Shown: positions 9,352 to 18,443, numbered from the stretch's first letter. The stretch is DNA of 64,000 bases from Bog-473 sp963779735 (GCA_963779735.1 CAVZZJ010000007.1:248001-312000), one strand, 5' to 3'. The notes: generated by a model not told the origin, from the letters alone. Numbers and translations are program-made.

Positions 9352-10184
9352 GCACCGGTTCCCGGCGGCGGCTCGACACCGAGTTGGTCCGCCGCGGCCT
9401 GGCCGCCAACCGGCACGAGGCCCAGGCGGCGATCGGAGCCGGCAGGGTGCTGGTGGGCGGCGCCCCCGCGGACAAGCCGGCACGGCTGGTGGCACCGGAC
9501 GAGCCCCTCACCGTCCTGGGTCCGCCGGCCCCCTTCGTCAGCCGCGGGGGACAGAAGCTGGAAGCCGCCCTGACGCGGTTCGCGGTCGATCCCTGCGGAC
9601 GACGGGTGCTCGATGCCGGAGCGTCCACCGGTGGGTTCACCCACTGCCTCCTCCAGCGGGGAGCGGCCCACGTCTACGCCGTCGACGTGGGCCACGGTCA
9701 GCTGGACCAGCGCCTGCGCGAGGACCGGCGGGTGATCCTGCTCGAACGGGTCAACGTGCGGTCGCTGACGCCCGACGCGTTGCGGGAGCGGGACCCGACC
9801 TTCGAGCCCTGCTCGCTGGTAACCGCCGACCTGTCCTTCATCTCCTTGGTGACGGTGGTACCGGTGCTCTGCGGTCCGCTGGGGCGAGACGACGCAGATC
9901 TGGTCCTCCTGGTCAAGCCGCAGTTCGAGGCCGGTCGGGCCGTGGCGGCCCGAGGCAAGGGGGTGATCCGGGACCCCGTGGTCTGGCGGTGCAGCCTGGA
10001 GCGCGTGTCGTCCGCCCTTCGGGGTGTGGGAACCGGCATCATGGGGGTCATGGTTTCCCCGCTGACCGGCCCGGCCGGCAACGTCGAGTTCCTGGTCCAC
10101 GCGCGCAAGGGCGCGCCCGGGGCGTCGGCGGACGATGTCGGCCGCCTCCTCGGCCTCGCCGTCGACGAGGCGGTCTCACGCTGA
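9348..10184 (+). CDS. tlyA: TlyA family rRNA 2'-O-methyltransferase/haemolysin
   Basis: About 278 residues: an N-terminal S4 RNA-binding domain (residues 5-60, RLDTELVRRGLAANRHEA...VLVGG) and an FtsJ/RrmJ-type methyltransferase domain. Visible are VSRGGQKLEAAL, the SAM site VLDAGASTGGFTHCLL, LSFISL and LLVKPQFEAGR. In mycobacteria TlyA methylates C1409 of 16S and C1920 of 23S rRNA, giving capreomycin sensitivity. No ATG, GTG or TTG lies where family alignments place the N-terminus. The best candidate is CTG 9348, which overlaps the stop of the preceding gene (CTGA). The next gene begins on the base after the stop. Confidence 0.9.
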   Translation: MSTGSRRRLDTELVRRGLAANRHEAQAAIGAGRVLVGGAPADKPARLVAPDEPLTVLGPPAPFVSRGGQKLEAALTRFAVDPCGRRVLDAGASTGGFTHCLLQRGAAHVYAVDVGHGQLDQRLREDRRVILLERVNVRSLTPDALRERDPTFEPCSLVTADLSFISLVTVVPVLCGPLGRDDADLVLLVKPQFEAGRAVAARGKGVIRDPVVWRCSLERVSSALRGVGTGIMGVMVSPLTGPAGNVEFLVHARKGAPGASADDVGRLLGLAVDEAVSR

Positions 10185-11054
10185 ATGTCGACCGCCGCCT
10201 TTCTCGTGCACCCCGAGCGCCCCGACGCGCTTGCCCTGGCCCTCGACACGTCCGAGTGGCTCACCGAGCACGGACATGTGGCGCGGATCCTCCAGTTCAG
10301 CGCGCCCAATCGGGTCACCGAGGCCGGGCGGGAAGTGAACCTCGACGATGTCGATCTGGCGGGGACGACGATCGCCGTCAGCCTGGGCGGCGACGGCACC
10401 TTCCTGCGGGTCGTGCGATTGGCCTGGGCGGCGGACATCCCCGTCTTCGGGGTGAACTTCGGGCGGCTGGGGTATCTCCCCGACGTCGTGCCCGACCAGG
10501 TTCGCGTGGCCCTGAGCCGGGTCTTCGAGGGCAGGGCCGTGATCGAGGAGCGCTGCGCGCTCGAGGTCACCATCACCGACCGTTCCCGCGGTGATGCCGT
10601 GTCGACGCACCTGGCGCTCAACGAGGTCGTCCTCGAGAAGATCGACTTCGGGCACACCGTCCGCCTGGCCACGTCCATTGACGGCGAGGACGTGTTCACC
10701 TACTCGGCCGACGGCCTCATCGTCGCCACGCCGACCGGGTCGACGGCGTACAACCTCTCCGCCCGTGGGCCCGTCCTCTCGCCGGCCCTGCGGGCCATGG
10801 TGGTCACCCCGGTGGCTCCGCACCTCTCGCTCGACCGCAGCCTGGTGCTGACCGACGACCAGTGCGTGGCCGTGGAGATCGCACCGGTCCGCTCCGCCGC
10901 CCTGGTCGTCGACGGCCAGGAGATCGGTCGCCTTCCACCGGGATCGACCGTGGCGTGCCGGGTGCCCTCACGGCCGGTCCGGGTGGTCCGCAACGATGCC
11001 ATGGGCTTCGGCGCGCTGCTGCGGTTCCGCCTGCTGGCCGACCGCGAGCAGTAG
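10185..11054 (+). CDS. nadK: NAD kinase
   Basis: A 289-residue cytosolic enzyme phosphorylating NAD to NADP. Key motifs are LGGDGTFLRVVR near residue 67 (GGDG catalytic loop), NFGRLGYL, LNEVVLE and TPTGSTAYNLSARGP near residue 182. Length is normal for actinobacterial PpnK. ATG 10185 follows the tlyA stop directly, and recN begins 33 bp downstream, reproducing the order tlyA-nadK-recN of M. tuberculosis. Confidence 0.96.
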   Translation: MSTAAFLVHPERPDALALALDTSEWLTEHGHVARILQFSAPNRVTEAGREVNLDDVDLAGTTIAVSLGGDGTFLRVVRLAWAADIPVFGVNFGRLGYLPDVVPDQVRVALSRVFEGRAVIEERCALEVTITDRSRGDAVSTHLALNEVVLEKIDFGHTVRLATSIDGEDVFTYSADGLIVATPTGSTAYNLSARGPVLSPALRAMVVTPVAPHLSLDRSLVLTDDQCVAVEIAPVRSAALVVDGQEIGRLPPGSTVACRVPSRPVRVVRNDAMGFGALLRFRLLADREQ

Positions 11055-11087
11055 GTCGGCGGTCGCCACCATGTTCATCGGAGACAG

Positions 11088-12683
11088 GTGCTGACCGACC
11101 TGCGGGTTCGCGATCTGGGCGTGATAGAGGACCTGTCGCTCTCCTTCACGGATGGGATGACGGTGCTGACCGGCGAGACCGGCGCCGGCAAGACGCTGGT
11201 CGTCGAGGCGCTCCAGCTCGTGCTGGGCGGGCGGGCCGACCCGTCCATCGTGCGGGCGGGCGCCGCCGAAGCGATGGTCGAGGCGCGCTTCGTGGTCCAG
11301 ACGCCCGAGGGCGAGACCGAGACCGTCGTGACCCGGGCCGTGCCGGCCGACGGCCGCTCGCGCTCGTGGATTGACGGGCGGATGGCCACCGTGGGCGCCC
11401 TGGCCGACGCGGTGGCCGAGCTCGTGGAGATCCACGGGCAGCATGCGCACCAGCCGCTCGTCACGCCGGCGGCGCAGCGTGCGGTGCTCGATGCCTACGC
11501 CGGTACGGATCTCGGGGCCGTGCACCGTCTCCGGGCCCGACTGCGGGCGATCGACGAGGCGGAGGCCGCCCTCGGAGGCGACGCGCAGGAGCGGGCACGG
11601 GAGGCCGACGTCCTGCGCTACCAGGTGGCCGAGATCGCCGCCGCCCGGCTTTTCGATCCCGACGAGGACGACGACCTGCGCCAACAGGAGATCCGCCTGG
11701 CCGACGCGGGCGCACACCGGGAGGCGGCGGCCCGGGCCTACGAGCTCCTGGAGCCACCGCTCGGGGCCGAGGAGGGCGGGGTGCTGGACCGGCTGGCCGA
11801 GGCGGCGGCGCTGCTGGCCGGGCGCGAGGCCTTCGACGAGTACCGGGAGCGGATCGGCGCCTCGGCCATCGACCTGGCCGACGTGGGCCGTGGCCTGCGC
11901 GACGTGGTGGAGGGCTGGGAGGACGATCCGGATCGACTGGCTGCCGTGCAGGAACGCCGGCGCCTGCTCTCCGATCTGCGGCGCAAGTACGGCGCCGACC
12001 TCCACGACGTGATGGCGTTCGGCCAGGCCGCGGCCACCCGTCTCGACGAGTTGGACAACGCCGAAGGAAGGGCGGCGCAGCTGGGGGCCGAGCGGGACGC
12101 GCTGGGCAAGGAGCTGACCGCGGCCGAGGAGGAGGTGCGCTCGGCCCGCGCCGACGCCGCAGCGCGGTTCGCTGCGCTGGTGGGAGAGCGGCTGGCCGAT
12201 CTGGCCATGGCCGGGGCTCGCGTGGAGATCCGGGTCGGCGCCGAGGGCACGGGCGAGCCGATCCAAATCGCGTTGGGCGCCAACGTCGGGGAGGCGGTGC
12301 TGCCCCTCGCCAAGGCGGCCTCGGGGGGCGAGCTCGCCCGCGCCATGCTGGCCATCCGGCTCGTGGCCACCAGCGGACCGCCGACCATGGTCTTCGACGA
12401 GGTGGATGCCGGGGTCGGGGGCACCGCCGCCCTCGCATTGGGCGAGGCGCTGCACGAGGTGTCCCGCTCGCGCCAGGTCCTGGTGGTCACCCACCTGGCC
12501 CAGGTGGCGGCGAAGGCCGACCATCAGATCACGGTCCTCAAGAGCGAGGCGGGCGGCCGGACCCTCACCTCCGCCTCCCCGGTCGCCGGCGAGGAGCGGG
12601 TGGTGGAGCTGTCGCGCATGCTCTCGGGTCATCCCGACAGCGACGTGGCGCGCGCCCACGCCCGAGAGCTCTTGGGGGTGTGA
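11088..12683 (+). CDS. recN: DNA repair ATPase RecN
   Basis: A 531-residue SMC-like ATPase for double-strand-break repair. The N-terminal Walker A is GETGAGKT near residue 30. A Glu/Ala/Arg-rich coiled-coil region occupies about residues 150-370. The C-terminal signature ASGGELARAML (about residue 412) and Walker B TMVFDEVDAGVGG follow. It is slightly shorter than the usual 550-590 residues, mainly in the coiled coils. The GTG 11088 start gives the conventional L-x-x-LRVRDLGVI beginning. Confidence 0.96.
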   Translation: MLTDLRVRDLGVIEDLSLSFTDGMTVLTGETGAGKTLVVEALQLVLGGRADPSIVRAGAAEAMVEARFVVQTPEGETETVVTRAVPADGRSRSWIDGRMATVGALADAVAELVEIHGQHAHQPLVTPAAQRAVLDAYAGTDLGAVHRLRARLRAIDEAEAALGGDAQERAREADVLRYQVAEIAAARLFDPDEDDDLRQQEIRLADAGAHREAAARAYELLEPPLGAEEGGVLDRLAEAAALLAGREAFDEYRERIGASAIDLADVGRGLRDVVEGWEDDPDRLAAVQERRRLLSDLRRKYGADLHDVMAFGQAAATRLDELDNAEGRAAQLGAERDALGKELTAAEEEVRSARADAAARFAALVGERLADLAMAGARVEIRVGAEGTGEPIQIALGANVGEAVLPLAKAASGGELARAMLAIRLVATSGPPTMVFDEVDAGVGGTAALALGEALHEVSRSRQVLVVTHLAQVAAKADHQITVLKSEAGGRTLTSASPVAGEERVVELSRMLSGHPDSDVARAHARELLGV

Positions 12684-12766
12684 TCCGCCACATCGGTGCG
12701 CCCCGTCCATTATCGTGAAGGGGTGCACCGATCAGTCGACCGGACCATCGGCGCCCAGCGGGCGGC

Positions 12767-14407
12767 GTGAGCAAGTTCATCTTCGTCACCGGGGGAGTTT
12801 CGAGCTCGCTCGGCAAAGGCCTCACCGCCTCCTCGCTCGGTCGACTCCTCAAATGCCGGGGCCTGCGGGTCACCATGTGCAAGCTGGACCCCTACATCAA
12901 CGTCGACCCGGGCACCATGAACCCGGGCGAGCACGGTGAGGTCTTCGTCACCGAGGACGGCGGCGAGACCGACCTCGACCTCGGGCACTACGAACGGTTC
13001 ATCGACGAGAACCTGCACCAGCGCTCCAACACGACGACCGGGTGGATCTACCGCTCGGTGATCGAGAAGGAGCGGCGGGGTGACTTCCTCGGCCGAACCG
13101 TGCAGGTCATCCCCCACGTCACCGACGAGATCAAGGAGTGGGTGCGCCAGTTGGCCGACGACGACGTGGACATCGTCATCGTGGAGATCGGCGGCACGGT
13201 GGGCGACATCGAGATCGTCCCCTTCGTCGAGGCCATCCGCCAGTTCCGGCGGGACGTGGGCCGGGAGAACGTCTGCTACATGCACCTGACCCTCGTGCCC
13301 TACCTGGTGACCGGGGAGCAGAAGACGAAGCCCACCCAGCACTCGGTGACCGAGCTGCGCAGCCGGGGTATTCAGCCCGACGTGATCGTCTGCCGGAGCG
13401 ACAAGCCCATTTCGGAGAATCTCAAACGGAAGATCTCCAACCTGTGCGACGTCTCCATGGAGGCCGTGATCTCCGCGGTGGACGCACCGAGCATCTATGA
13501 GATACCGCTCGTCCTGCGTGACCAGGGTCTGGACTCCTTCGTCTGCCGGGTCCTCGGGATCGACGAGTCGTCTCACCCGATCGAACTGAGCCAGTGGGAG
13601 GACCTGGTGCGCCGGGTCGAGTCCCTGTCGCGGCGGGTCAGGATCGGCATCGTGGGCAAGTACGTCAGCATGCCGGACGCCTACATGTCGGTGGTCGAGG
13701 CGCTCCGCTCGGGTGGGTTCCACTACGGAACCGAGGTGGAGCTGGACTGGATCGACGCCGAGAAGGTGCCGGACCTGCTCGGCTCGGACCGCCTGCGCGG
13801 CTTGGACGCCATCGTGATCCCCGGCGGCTTCGGCGTGCGGGGCGTCGAGGGCATGGTGGCGGCGGCCGGCTACGCCCGTGACCACGCCATCCCCTGCCTC
13901 GGCCTCTGCCTGGGCCTGCAGGTCATGGTCATCGCCGTGGCCCGTGACTGGGCCGGGCTGGAACGGGCCAACTCGCGCGAGTTCGACTCGCTGACGCCGC
14001 ATCCGGTCATCGACCTGATGCCGGACCAGGCCTACGTGACGGACAAGGGCGGCACCATGCGGCTCGGCTCCTACCAGGCGGCCCTCCTGCCCGGTTCCAC
14101 GGTCGCCCAGGCCTACGGGACCCTGGGGGTCACCGAGCGACACCGCCATCGGTTCGAGTTCAACAACAAGTACCGGCACAAGCTCGAGGCGGTCGGCCTG
14201 GTCTGCTCGGGCACCTCGCCCGACGGGCGCCTGGTGGAGTTCGTCGAGCTGAGCGAGCACCCCTTCTGGGTCGGCACCCAGGCTCATCCGGAGTTCAAGA
14301 GCCGGCCCGACCGCCCCCACCCGCTGTTCCGCGAGTTGGTGGCCGCCGCCCTGGACCGGGCCGAGGGGCGCGAGCCACACCTGCTCGACCTCGATCGCGT
14401 GCCCTAG
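12767..14407 (+). CDS. pyrG: CTP synthase
   Basis: A 546-residue glutamine-hydrolysing CTP synthase converting UTP to CTP. The synthetase domain begins MSKFIFVTGGVSSSLGKG and contains the CKLDPYINVDPGTMNPGEHG segment. The class I glutaminase domain has the nucleophile Cys in GLCLGLQ (about residue 380) and the His/Glu pair in AHPEFKSRP. The start is GTG 12767. Compared with M. tuberculosis, the two genes between recN and pyrG (Rv1697, Rv1698) are absent. A NUDIX gene starts seven bases downstream. Confidence 0.97.
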   Translation: MSKFIFVTGGVSSSLGKGLTASSLGRLLKCRGLRVTMCKLDPYINVDPGTMNPGEHGEVFVTEDGGETDLDLGHYERFIDENLHQRSNTTTGWIYRSVIEKERRGDFLGRTVQVIPHVTDEIKEWVRQLADDDVDIVIVEIGGTVGDIEIVPFVEAIRQFRRDVGRENVCYMHLTLVPYLVTGEQKTKPTQHSVTELRSRGIQPDVIVCRSDKPISENLKRKISNLCDVSMEAVISAVDAPSIYEIPLVLRDQGLDSFVCRVLGIDESSHPIELSQWEDLVRRVESLSRRVRIGIVGKYVSMPDAYMSVVEALRSGGFHYGTEVELDWIDAEKVPDLLGSDRLRGLDAIVIPGGFGVRGVEGMVAAAGYARDHAIPCLGLCLGLQVMVIAVARDWAGLERANSREFDSLTPHPVIDLMPDQAYVTDKGGTMRLGSYQAALLPGSTVAQAYGTLGVTERHRHRFEFNNKYRHKLEAVGLVCSGTSPDGRLVEFVELSEHPFWVGTQAHPEFKSRPDRPHPLFRELVAAALDRAEGREPHLLDLDRVP

Positions 14408-14413
14408 GGACTC

Positions 14414-14992
14414 GTGCCCACCGTCCCCACGCCGGGGTTCCGCCGGGTCTCCGAGGTCGAGGTCTTCCGGTGGTGGCTGTTCAGCGTGGGACGGACCGAG
14501 CTCCTCGATCCCGATGGCAAGCCCTTCGAGCGGTTCATCGTGCACCATCCCGGAGCGGTCGCCGTCGTCCCGGTGGACGCCGATCGCCGGGTGACGCTGG
14601 TCCGCCAGTACCGGGCCTCGGTCGACCGCACGGTGCTCGAGGCACCCGCCGGGACGTGTGACGTCGCCGGCGAGCCGCCCGAGGCCACGGCGCACCGCGA
14701 GCTGGCCGAGGAGGCGGGTGTGCGGGCGGGCTCCTTGGTGCGCCTGATCGGCACCTTCAACTCACCCGGGATCAGCGATCAGTTCACCACGATCTTCCTG
14801 GCCACGGAGCTGACGCCCTGCCCGCCCCGACCCGAGGGCGTGGAGGAGGGGTTCATGACCGTCGAGACGATCTGTCTCGACGACGTCGACTCCCTCGTGG
14901 CCGACGGCACCCTGGTGGACGAGACTACGGTGCTCGGTCTCCTCCTGGCGCGGGCCCACCTGGACCGCATCGGGCCGGGACCCGGGCGGTGA
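14414..14992 (+). CDS. NUDIX hydrolase, ADP-ribose pyrophosphatase type
   Basis: A 192-residue NUDIX protein. The box APAGTCDVAGEPPEATAHR followed by ELAEEAGV keeps the REL-EE catalytic core but has one residue more than the classic spacing, as I recall for the mycobacterial homologue Rv1700. The family hydrolyses ADP-ribose to AMP and ribose 5-phosphate. The GTG 14414 start lies seven bases after pyrG, and its stop overlaps the start of xerD (GTGA), so pyrG-NUDIX-xerD is one transcription unit. Confidence 0.92.
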   Translation: MPTVPTPGFRRVSEVEVFRWWLFSVGRTELLDPDGKPFERFIVHHPGAVAVVPVDADRRVTLVRQYRASVDRTVLEAPAGTCDVAGEPPEATAHRELAEEAGVRAGSLVRLIGTFNSPGISDQFTTIFLATELTPCPPRPEGVEEGFMTVETICLDDVDSLVADGTLVDETTVLGLLLARAHLDRIGPGPGR

Positions 14993-15951
14993 GCAGCCCG
15001 CTGCCGCGTGCCGCCGAGGAGTACCTCTCGTGGCTGGACGTCGAACGGGGACGCTCGCCGCGCACCCTGGCGTCGTACCGCCGCGACCTGGCCTCCTACG
15101 AGGCCTTCGTGGGGAGGGGCGCAGCGTGCGACCACATTGACGAGGCGACGCCGGCCGTCGTGGCCGCCTACGTGGCCTCCCTGCGCCGCAGCCGGAGCGG
15201 GGCGACCGTCGCCCGCTCGCTCTCGACGTTGCGGGGGTTCCACCGCTTCCTGGTCGAAGAGGGGGAGGCCCAGTTCGATCCCACGGCCGACATCCCGGGC
15301 GTGGCCGTGGCCGACCTGCTGCCCAAGGCGCTCGGCGAGGACGAGACGGCCCGCCTGCTGGGGGCGGTGGTGGGCACCGGCGCGGCCATCTTGCGCGACC
15401 GGGCCCTGCTCGAGCTGCTCTACGGCACCGGGGCACGGGTGAGCGAGGCCGTCGGTCTCAACCTGGGGGACGTGGCCGAGGCGGTCGAGGAGGGCGACCT
15501 ACCCCTGATCCGGGTCCTGGGCAAGGGAGGCAAGGAACGGGTCGTCCCACTGGGGCGCCTGGCCCTGGCGTCGCTGCGGCAGTGGCTCTCGAGCGAGGGA
15601 CGGCCCAACCTCGAGCCCAAGAAGTGGAGCCGGCGCAGCGACGCCGAGGCCGTGTTCCTCAACGTCCGGGGGGGCCGGCTCACCCGGGTGGGGGCGTTCG
15701 GCGTGGTCAAGAAGTATGCCGGCCGGGTCGGCCTGGCCGACCGGGTGAGCCCCCACGTCCTGCGCCACTCCTGTGCCACGCACATGCTGGCTCGGGGGGC
15801 GGACATCCGGGTGGTCCAAGAGCTGCTCGGCCACGCTTCCATCTCCACCACGCAGCGCTACACCAAGGTCTCGCCCGAGCACCTGCGCCGGGCCTACGAG
15901 GACGCCCACCCGCGGGCGGGCACTACGGCGGGCGAGGAAGACGTAGCATGA
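14989..15951 (+). CDS. xerD: Tyrosine recombinase XerD
   Basis: A 320-residue site-specific recombinase that resolves chromosome dimers at dif together with XerC. The N-terminal SAM-like domain (RGRSPRTLASYRRDL) is followed by the catalytic domain with Arg in GTGARVSE (about 146), Lys in GKGGKER, HVLRHS, His in LLGHAS and nucleophile Tyr in QRYTKV. Location between NUDIX and scpA and full conservation mark it as the housekeeping enzyme rather than a phage integrase. GTG 14989 overlaps the NUDIX stop. Confidence 0.94.
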   Translation: MSSPLPRAAEEYLSWLDVERGRSPRTLASYRRDLASYEAFVGRGAACDHIDEATPAVVAAYVASLRRSRSGATVARSLSTLRGFHRFLVEEGEAQFDPTADIPGVAVADLLPKALGEDETARLLGAVVGTGAAILRDRALLELLYGTGARVSEAVGLNLGDVAEAVEEGDLPLIRVLGKGGKERVVPLGRLALASLRQWLSSEGRPNLEPKKWSRRSDAEAVFLNVRGGRLTRVGAFGVVKKYAGRVGLADRVSPHVLRHSCATHMLARGADIRVVQELLGHASISTTQRYTKVSPEHLRRAYEDAHPRAGTTAGEEDVA

Positions 15952-15955
15952 AGAC

Positions 15956-16315
15956 ATGCCGAACGAGGCCCCGACGGCCGAATCAGCCGATGTCGACTAC
16001 GCCGCCCTGCTCCGCGCCGAACAGGCCGGGCTCCAAGCCGAGCTCAAGGAGCTCGGCTTCGCCAACCAGGGCGACTCCGGCCTGAGCTACGACTCCAACT
16101 TCGCCGACTCCAGCCAGGTGACGGCCGAGCGGGGCGAGGCGGAGCGACTGGCCGCCGAGCTCCGGGAGACGCTGGACGAGGTCGACGCCGCGCTGGCCCG
16201 GCTGAGCGCCGGGACCTACGGCGTCTGCCAGGCCTGCGGCAAGCCGATCGGTGCCGCCCGCCTCGAAGCCATGCCGGCGGCCCGCTTCTGCATTAACGAC
16301 GCCGCCCGGCAGTAG
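15956..16315 (+). CDS. DksA/TraR-family zinc-finger-like regulator
   Basis: A 119-residue protein with an N-terminal coiled coil and a C-terminal TraR/DksA motif (CQACGKPIGAARLEAMPAARFC). The family binds the RNA polymerase secondary channel. The first CxxC pair and third Cys are present, but the expected fourth Cys is replaced: the chain ends FCINDAARQ. Zinc binding would thus be incomplete or use another ligand. ATG 15956 lies five bases after xerD, and the next gene starts on the base after its stop, so all are co-transcribed. Confidence 0.85.
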   Translation: MPNEAPTAESADVDYAALLRAEQAGLQAELKELGFANQGDSGLSYDSNFADSSQVTAERGEAERLAAELRETLDEVDAALARLSAGTYGVCQACGKPIGAARLEAMPAARFCINDAARQ

Positions 16316-17086
16316 GTGGGCCCTTCGGCGGGGGCAGCCTCCGGCCGTCGTCCCCTCGATCGCAACACCAAGCGCGCGCTGTGGATCGTGGCCGGCCTGG
16401 TCGTCGTGGTGGCCCTCGTCGCCCACCACAACATCTCCCGCGGCGACGTCATCCTCTTCTGCGTGATCGTGCCCTCCATCACCCTCCACGAGGTCTCCCA
16501 CGGTTGGGTGGCCCGAGCCTTCGGCGACGACACCGCGGCCCGGGCCGGCCGGCTCTCCCTCAACCCGTTCACCCATATCGACCCGGTCGGCACCTTGATC
16601 GTGCCGGCCCTGCTCTCCCTGGGCGGCTACGGCGTCTTCGGCTGGGCCAAGCCGGTGCCGGTGAACACGGCCCGGCTGCGCCACCCGCGCAATCAGGGCG
16701 TCGTCGTGGCACTCGCCGGGCCGGCCACCAACGGCGCCCTGGCGGCGATCAGTGCCGTGATCTTCGCCGTCGTGTTCCGTTCGACCGTGCTGGCGAACGA
16801 CGGCGCCCTCTCCCTCCCGGCCCAGATCGTCTTCCTCTTCAGCCTGGGGAACATCGGGTTGATGGCCTTCAACCTGGTGCCCGTCCCGCCCCTCGACGGC
16901 GCGGCAGTGCTCGAGCGCTTCCTGCCGCGCCGCTACTGGCCCACCTACCTGCGCATCCGGCCCTACACGATGACCATCGTGATGGCGGTGGTCGTCCTCA
17001 ACTTCTACCTGGGGAGCCACGGGCCGCTCACGGTCGCCTTCCAGCACCTCTACAACTGGTGGGCCGGGGTCCTCTACGGCCAGTAG
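16316..17086 (+). CDS. Site-2 protease family (M50) membrane metalloprotease
   Basis: A 256-residue polytopic membrane protein. The zinc motif HEVSH lies in the second hydrophobic segment (residue about 60), and the third ligand region is NLVPVPPLDGAAVL, a variant of the S2P NPxPxxDG motif. Five to six transmembrane segments are seen, with no PDZ or CBS domain, as in the minimal S2P subgroup. It may cleave membrane-bound regulators; no anti-sigma substrate is nearby. GTG 16316 immediately follows the TAG of the DksA-like gene. Confidence 0.9.
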   Translation: MGPSAGAASGRRPLDRNTKRALWIVAGLVVVVALVAHHNISRGDVILFCVIVPSITLHEVSHGWVARAFGDDTAARAGRLSLNPFTHIDPVGTLIVPALLSLGGYGVFGWAKPVPVNTARLRHPRNQGVVVALAGPATNGALAAISAVIFAVVFRSTVLANDGALSLPAQIVFLFSLGNIGLMAFNLVPVPPLDGAAVLERFLPRRYWPTYLRIRPYTMTIVMAVVVLNFYLGSHGPLTVAFQHLYNWWAGVLYGQ

Positions 17087-17136
17087 CGGGGATCCCCGCT
17101 CGAATGCCGGTCGTGGCCGGGTCAGAAGTGGCCGGG

Positions 17137-17355
17137 TCAGAAGATGAAGTGGATGACGCCGCCCTCTGCGCTGGTCGTGCCGTGGTCGGGATGGTCGCAG
17201 GGCAGGCCGTCGCAGCAGTGGCCGCTGGCCGTGCGCGGGCGGACCTCGGCGACGGCGCCTTCGACGGGCTCCCTGGGCTCGTCCTCGGCGGCCGGCGCCG
17301 CATCGTCGTCAGCCCTGCGGCGTGGAACCAGGCCCGACTGATCGGTGACCGCCAT
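17137..17355 (-). CDS. Small acidic protein with C-terminal Cys/His cluster
   Basis: A 72-residue minus-strand frame starting at ATG 17355 behind a good GGGAAGGGAAGC Shine-Dalgarno. The first 45 residues are polar and disordered-looking. The C-terminal HCCDGLPCDHPDH cluster has three Cys and three His within 13 residues, suggesting metal binding. It lies downstream of trpS in the same direction, separated by an inverted repeat. I do not recognise the family. The ribosome binding site and the non-random C-terminal cluster support a real gene. Confidence 0.55.
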   Translation of the reverse strand: MAVTDQSGLVPRRRADDDAAPAAEDEPREPVEGAVAEVRPRTASGHCCDGLPCDHPDHGTTSAEGGVIHFIF

Positions 17356-17386
17356 GCTTCCCTTCCCACTCACCCTGGAGCACCTC

Positions 17387-17434
17387 GAATTCTGAGCCGA
17401 TTGCGGCCCACAATCAAGTAGGGCTGCAGAATTC
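17387..17434 (-). terminator. Inverted repeat after trpS, possible terminator
   Basis: GAATTCTGAGCC at 17387-17398 pairs with GGCTGCAGAATTC at 17422-17434, with one bulged base and a 23-base loop. It lies just past the trpS stop on the trpS strand and upstream of the small Cys-rich gene. There is no U-tract, so it may be a weak terminator or an operator for the small gene. Confidence 0.4.
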
Positions 17435-17447
17435 CGCGGCCGCAGCC

Positions 17448-18443
17448 TCAGTCCGGCGCGGGGGACGGTGCGAGCAGGCCGACGGCGTCGGACGCCCTTT
17501 CGTAGGTGAGGGCCGCGATGCCGTGCGCGTCGGCCGCCCCCTGTGCCAGCACGGCGTCGACGTAGGCCGGGTCCGCCTCCAGCTCCGCCCGGCGTCGACG
17601 CACCGGGCGGAGCAGCTCGTCGAGGGCCTCCGCCACGTCCTTCTTGAGGTCGCCGTAGCGGGTGTAGCCGGAAGCCACCTCCTGGGGCGAACGGTCCGTT
17701 GCCCCGGCGAGCAGGTCCAGCAGGTTGGCCAGGCCGGGTTTGGCGGCCCGGTCGTAACGGACCTCGCCATCGGTGTCGGTGACCGCCTTTCTCACCTTGC
17801 GGGTGATCTGCTCGGCGGAGTCGAGCAGGCCGATGGTGCCGAGCGGCGACTCGACCGACTTGGACATCTTGCGCTCGGGGTGCTGGAGGTCCATCACGCG
17901 CGCCGCCGCCCCGGGCACGGCCGCCTCGGGGACGGTGAAGGTCTCCCCGTAACGGCCGTTGAAGCGGATGGCCAGCTCTCGGGCGAGCTCTAGATGCTGG
18001 CGCTGGTCGTCGCCGACGGGAACGGACTCGGCGGAGTAGAGCAGGATGTCGGCCGCCATGAGCACCGGATAGGTGAAGAGACCGGCACGCACGGTCTCCT
18101 GGCCGTGGCCCTTCTCCTTGAACTGGGTCATCCGCCGCAGCTCGCCCATGGTGGCCGTGCACTCGAGCAACCACGTCAACCGCGTGTGCTCGGGGACGTG
18201 GCTCTGCACGAAGATCGTGCAGCGCTGCGGGTCGAGACCGACCGCGAGGAGGTTGAGGGCGGCATCGAGGGTGTTGCGGCGGAGCACCGCCGGATCGATC
18301 TGGACGGTGAGCGCGTGGAGGTCGACCACGCAGTAGAAGGCGTCGTGGTCGTCCTGGAAGGTCACCCAGTGGCGGAGCGCACCCAGGTAGTTGCCGAGGG
18401 TGAAGTCGCCCGACGGGGCGATGCCGGAGAGGACCCGCTTCAT
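17448..18443 (-). CDS. trpS: Tryptophanyl-tRNA synthetase
   Basis: A 331-residue class I aminoacyl-tRNA synthetase. The N-terminal PSGDFTLGNYLGAL is the HIGH-equivalent region with Thr where His is usual. KMSKS lies near residue 192. The DLHALT and GDDQRQHLELAR segments are typical of bacterial TrpRS. ATG 18443 gives the standard MKRVLSGIAPSG beginning; the longer upstream frame has no coding signal. It is divergent from scpA, 102 bp apart, and interrupts the plus-strand housekeeping run. Confidence 0.95.
   Translation of the reverse strand: MKRVLSGIAPSGDFTLGNYLGALRHWVTFQDDHDAFYCVVDLHALTVQIDPAVLRRNTLDAALNLLAVGLDPQRCTIFVQSHVPEHTRLTWLLECTATMGELRRMTQFKEKGHGQETVRAGLFTYPVLMAADILLYSAESVPVGDDQRQHLELARELAIRFNGRYGETFTVPEAAVPGAAARVMDLQHPERKMSKSVESPLGTIGLLDSAEQITRKVRKAVTDTDGEVRYDRAAKPGLANLLDLLAGATDRSPQEVASGYTRYGDLKKDVAEALDELLRPVRRRRAELEADPAYVDAVLAQGAADAHGIAALTYERASDAVGLLAPSPAPD

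Noticed and set aside
17387..17446. EcoRI, PstI, SacII and NotI sites clustered as in a cloning polylinker
   Set aside because: The flanks are uninterrupted genes of the same genome, no vector sequence follows, and NotI/SacII sites are frequent in GC-rich DNA; the EcoRI pair belongs to an inverted repeat.
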